6,760 bases of DNA from Bacteroidia bacterium (GTDB taxonomy: Bacteria; Bacteroidota; Bacteroidia; Bacteroidales; VadinHA17): positions 1 to 6,760 of the forward strand of contig JAPLEC010000440.1 in the NCBI GenBank assembly GCA_026391515.1, read 5' to 3'. Under the pieces are notes generated by a model. The model did not search any database. It was not told the DNA's origin and saw only the letters and a program-made list of their open reading frames with translations. Within the stretch, counting starts at the first letter, position 1; every line of letters starts with the position of its first letter. A program made the translations under genes and the position numbers. Of the stretch, positions 6,250 through 6,760 are shown one piece after another.

Positions 6250-6277
6250 AAAAAAAGGCTGCCGGTTAAGGCAGCCT
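6250..6277 (-). terminator. Intrinsic terminator of ssb
   Basis: AGGCTGCC (6256-6263) and GGCAGCCT (6270-6277) form a perfect 8 bp GC-rich stem with a 6-base loop. Read on the minus strand, the stem is followed by seven T residues (6256 down to 6250, the first also being the last stem base), the form of a rho-independent terminator. It begins 30 bp after the ssb stop. On the plus strand the stem is followed by CGCACGG with no T run, so it should not efficiently end the convergent thioredoxin transcript. Confidence 0.85.
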
Positions 6278-6307
6278 CGCACGGGAAATGCAGCGAATGT
6301 AAACAGA

Positions 6308-6667
6308 CTATTCTTCCTCTTTGCCGTTTCCTTTTGCTGACCTCAGCAGAAGGAGGTCATTAAGAACAATGTCAGTAACATTCTTTGTTGCACCCTTCTT
6401 ATCCTCGTAGGTTCTGTAAACAATCCTTCCTTCCACAAAAACCTCATTTCCCTTTTTAAGGTATTTGGAGGCAATTTCAGCAAGTCCATTCCAAGCAGTG
6501 ATGTTATGCCAGGTGGTTTCCTTAACCTTCTGACCATCAGAGTTTTTGAAGTCGTCCTTTGTGGCGAGAGTAAAATGGACCACTTTTTGACCGCTTTCGA
6601 GCGTCTTAATTTGCGGATCCTGACCGAGGTTCCCTACTAGCATTACTTTGTTTCTAAGTGCGTTCAT
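6308..6667 (-). CDS. ssb: Single-stranded DNA-binding protein, short form
   Basis: SSB coats single-stranded DNA during replication, repair and recombination. I chose the ATG at 6667 (119 residues, starting MNALRNKVMLVGNLGQDP), because that opening is typical of Bacteroidota SSBs; an upstream in-frame ATG at 6691 would add eight residues and sits only about 17 bp from the -7 element. OB-fold signatures are in order: NKVMLVGNLGQDP (6-18), HFTLATKD (31-38), ETTWHNITAWNGLAEIASKYL (50-70, with W53 and W59), GNEVFVEGRI (73-82) and the final strands to about 109. The C-terminus is only GNGKEEE: the flexible linker and acidic DDDIPF-like tip that recruits partner proteins in classical SSB are absent, so this may be a second, accessory SSB or a short lineage form. 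In many Bacteroidota, ssb lies near mutY and gldE; neither is visible here. It has its own promoter element and terminator. Confidence 0.92.
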   Translation of the reverse strand: MNALRNKVMLVGNLGQDPQIKTLESGQKVVHFTLATKDDFKNSDGQKVKETTWHNITAWNGLAEIASKYLKKGNEVFVEGRIVYRTYEDKKGATKNVTDIVLNDLLLLRSAKGNGKEEE

Positions 6668-6707
6668 GACTTTAAAATTTAAGTGAGACATAAATTAATT
6701 TTCTTGA

Positions 6708-6715
6708 CAAACTTA
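6708..6715 (-). promoter_or_regulatory. -7 promoter element of ssb
   Basis: On the minus strand the bases read TAAGTTTG, a full match to TAnnTTTG. Transcription would start near 6700, giving a leader of about 33 nt to ATG 6667 but under 10 nt to ATG 6691, which supports the shorter protein. No -33 TTG is seen at the expected distance. The bases from 6716 to the window end show no supportable gene. Confidence 0.5.
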
Positions 6716-6760
6716 CACCCGCCTGAGAACCTGATTCGGTAATTAATCGATTATACACGG

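Noticed and set aside
6070..6363. Plus-strand frame spanning the thioredoxin end and the ssb terminator
   Set aside because: It runs through the terminator hairpin and into antisense ssb, and has no signal of its own.

Overview
The window looks like ordinary chromosomal DNA from a member of the Bacteroidota, most likely an anaerobic Bacteroidales-type lineage. Support comes from AT-rich intergenic DNA, starts without obvious Shine-Dalgarno sequences, several matches to the Bacteroidota -7 promoter element TAnnTTTG, a TonB-family protein of Bacteroidota type, a secreted CarboxypepD_reg-like protein, an SSB beginning MNALRNKV, and an IorAB pair. The lineage call is inference from these protein families, not from a marker gene. 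No phage, transposon, CRISPR array, tRNA or rRNA was found.

Layout from left to right: (1) 1-657, minus strand, a TonB-like energy transducer whose C-terminus runs off the left edge. (2) 781-1365, plus strand, a nitroreductase-family flavoprotein, divergent from the TonB gene. (3) 1369-2067, minus strand, a secreted protein with a CarboxypepD_reg-like domain that appears to start at TTG; it converges on the nitroreductase with only 3 bp between the stop codons. (4) A divergent AT-rich regulatory region, about 2068-2321. (5) 2322-4520, plus strand, the two-gene operon iorA-iorB, encoding indolepyruvate (aryl-pyruvate):ferredoxin oxidoreductase. (6) 4547-5536, minus strand, a porin-like outer-membrane beta-barrel protein. 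(7) 5712-6236, plus strand, an exported thioredoxin-fold protein with a CPWC active site, divergent from the porin. (8) 6308-6667, minus strand, a short single-stranded-DNA-binding protein with its own -7 element and a clear intrinsic terminator.

The only obvious functional unit is iorAB, which oxidatively decarboxylates aryl-pyruvates (from Trp, Phe and Tyr transamination) to aryl-acyl-CoA, or runs in reverse for aromatic amino acid synthesis. The other genes look like unlinked single-gene units: nutrient uptake at the envelope (TonB, porin), envelope proteins (CarboxypepD_reg-like protein, exported thioredoxin), redox (nitroreductase) and DNA maintenance (SSB).

The most notable points are an IorA lacking the usual C-terminal ferredoxin domain while keeping four cysteines placed as in single-cluster oxidoreductases, and a gene whose promoter-like element argues for a TTG start. 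I did not find a convincing undescribed multi-gene system here.
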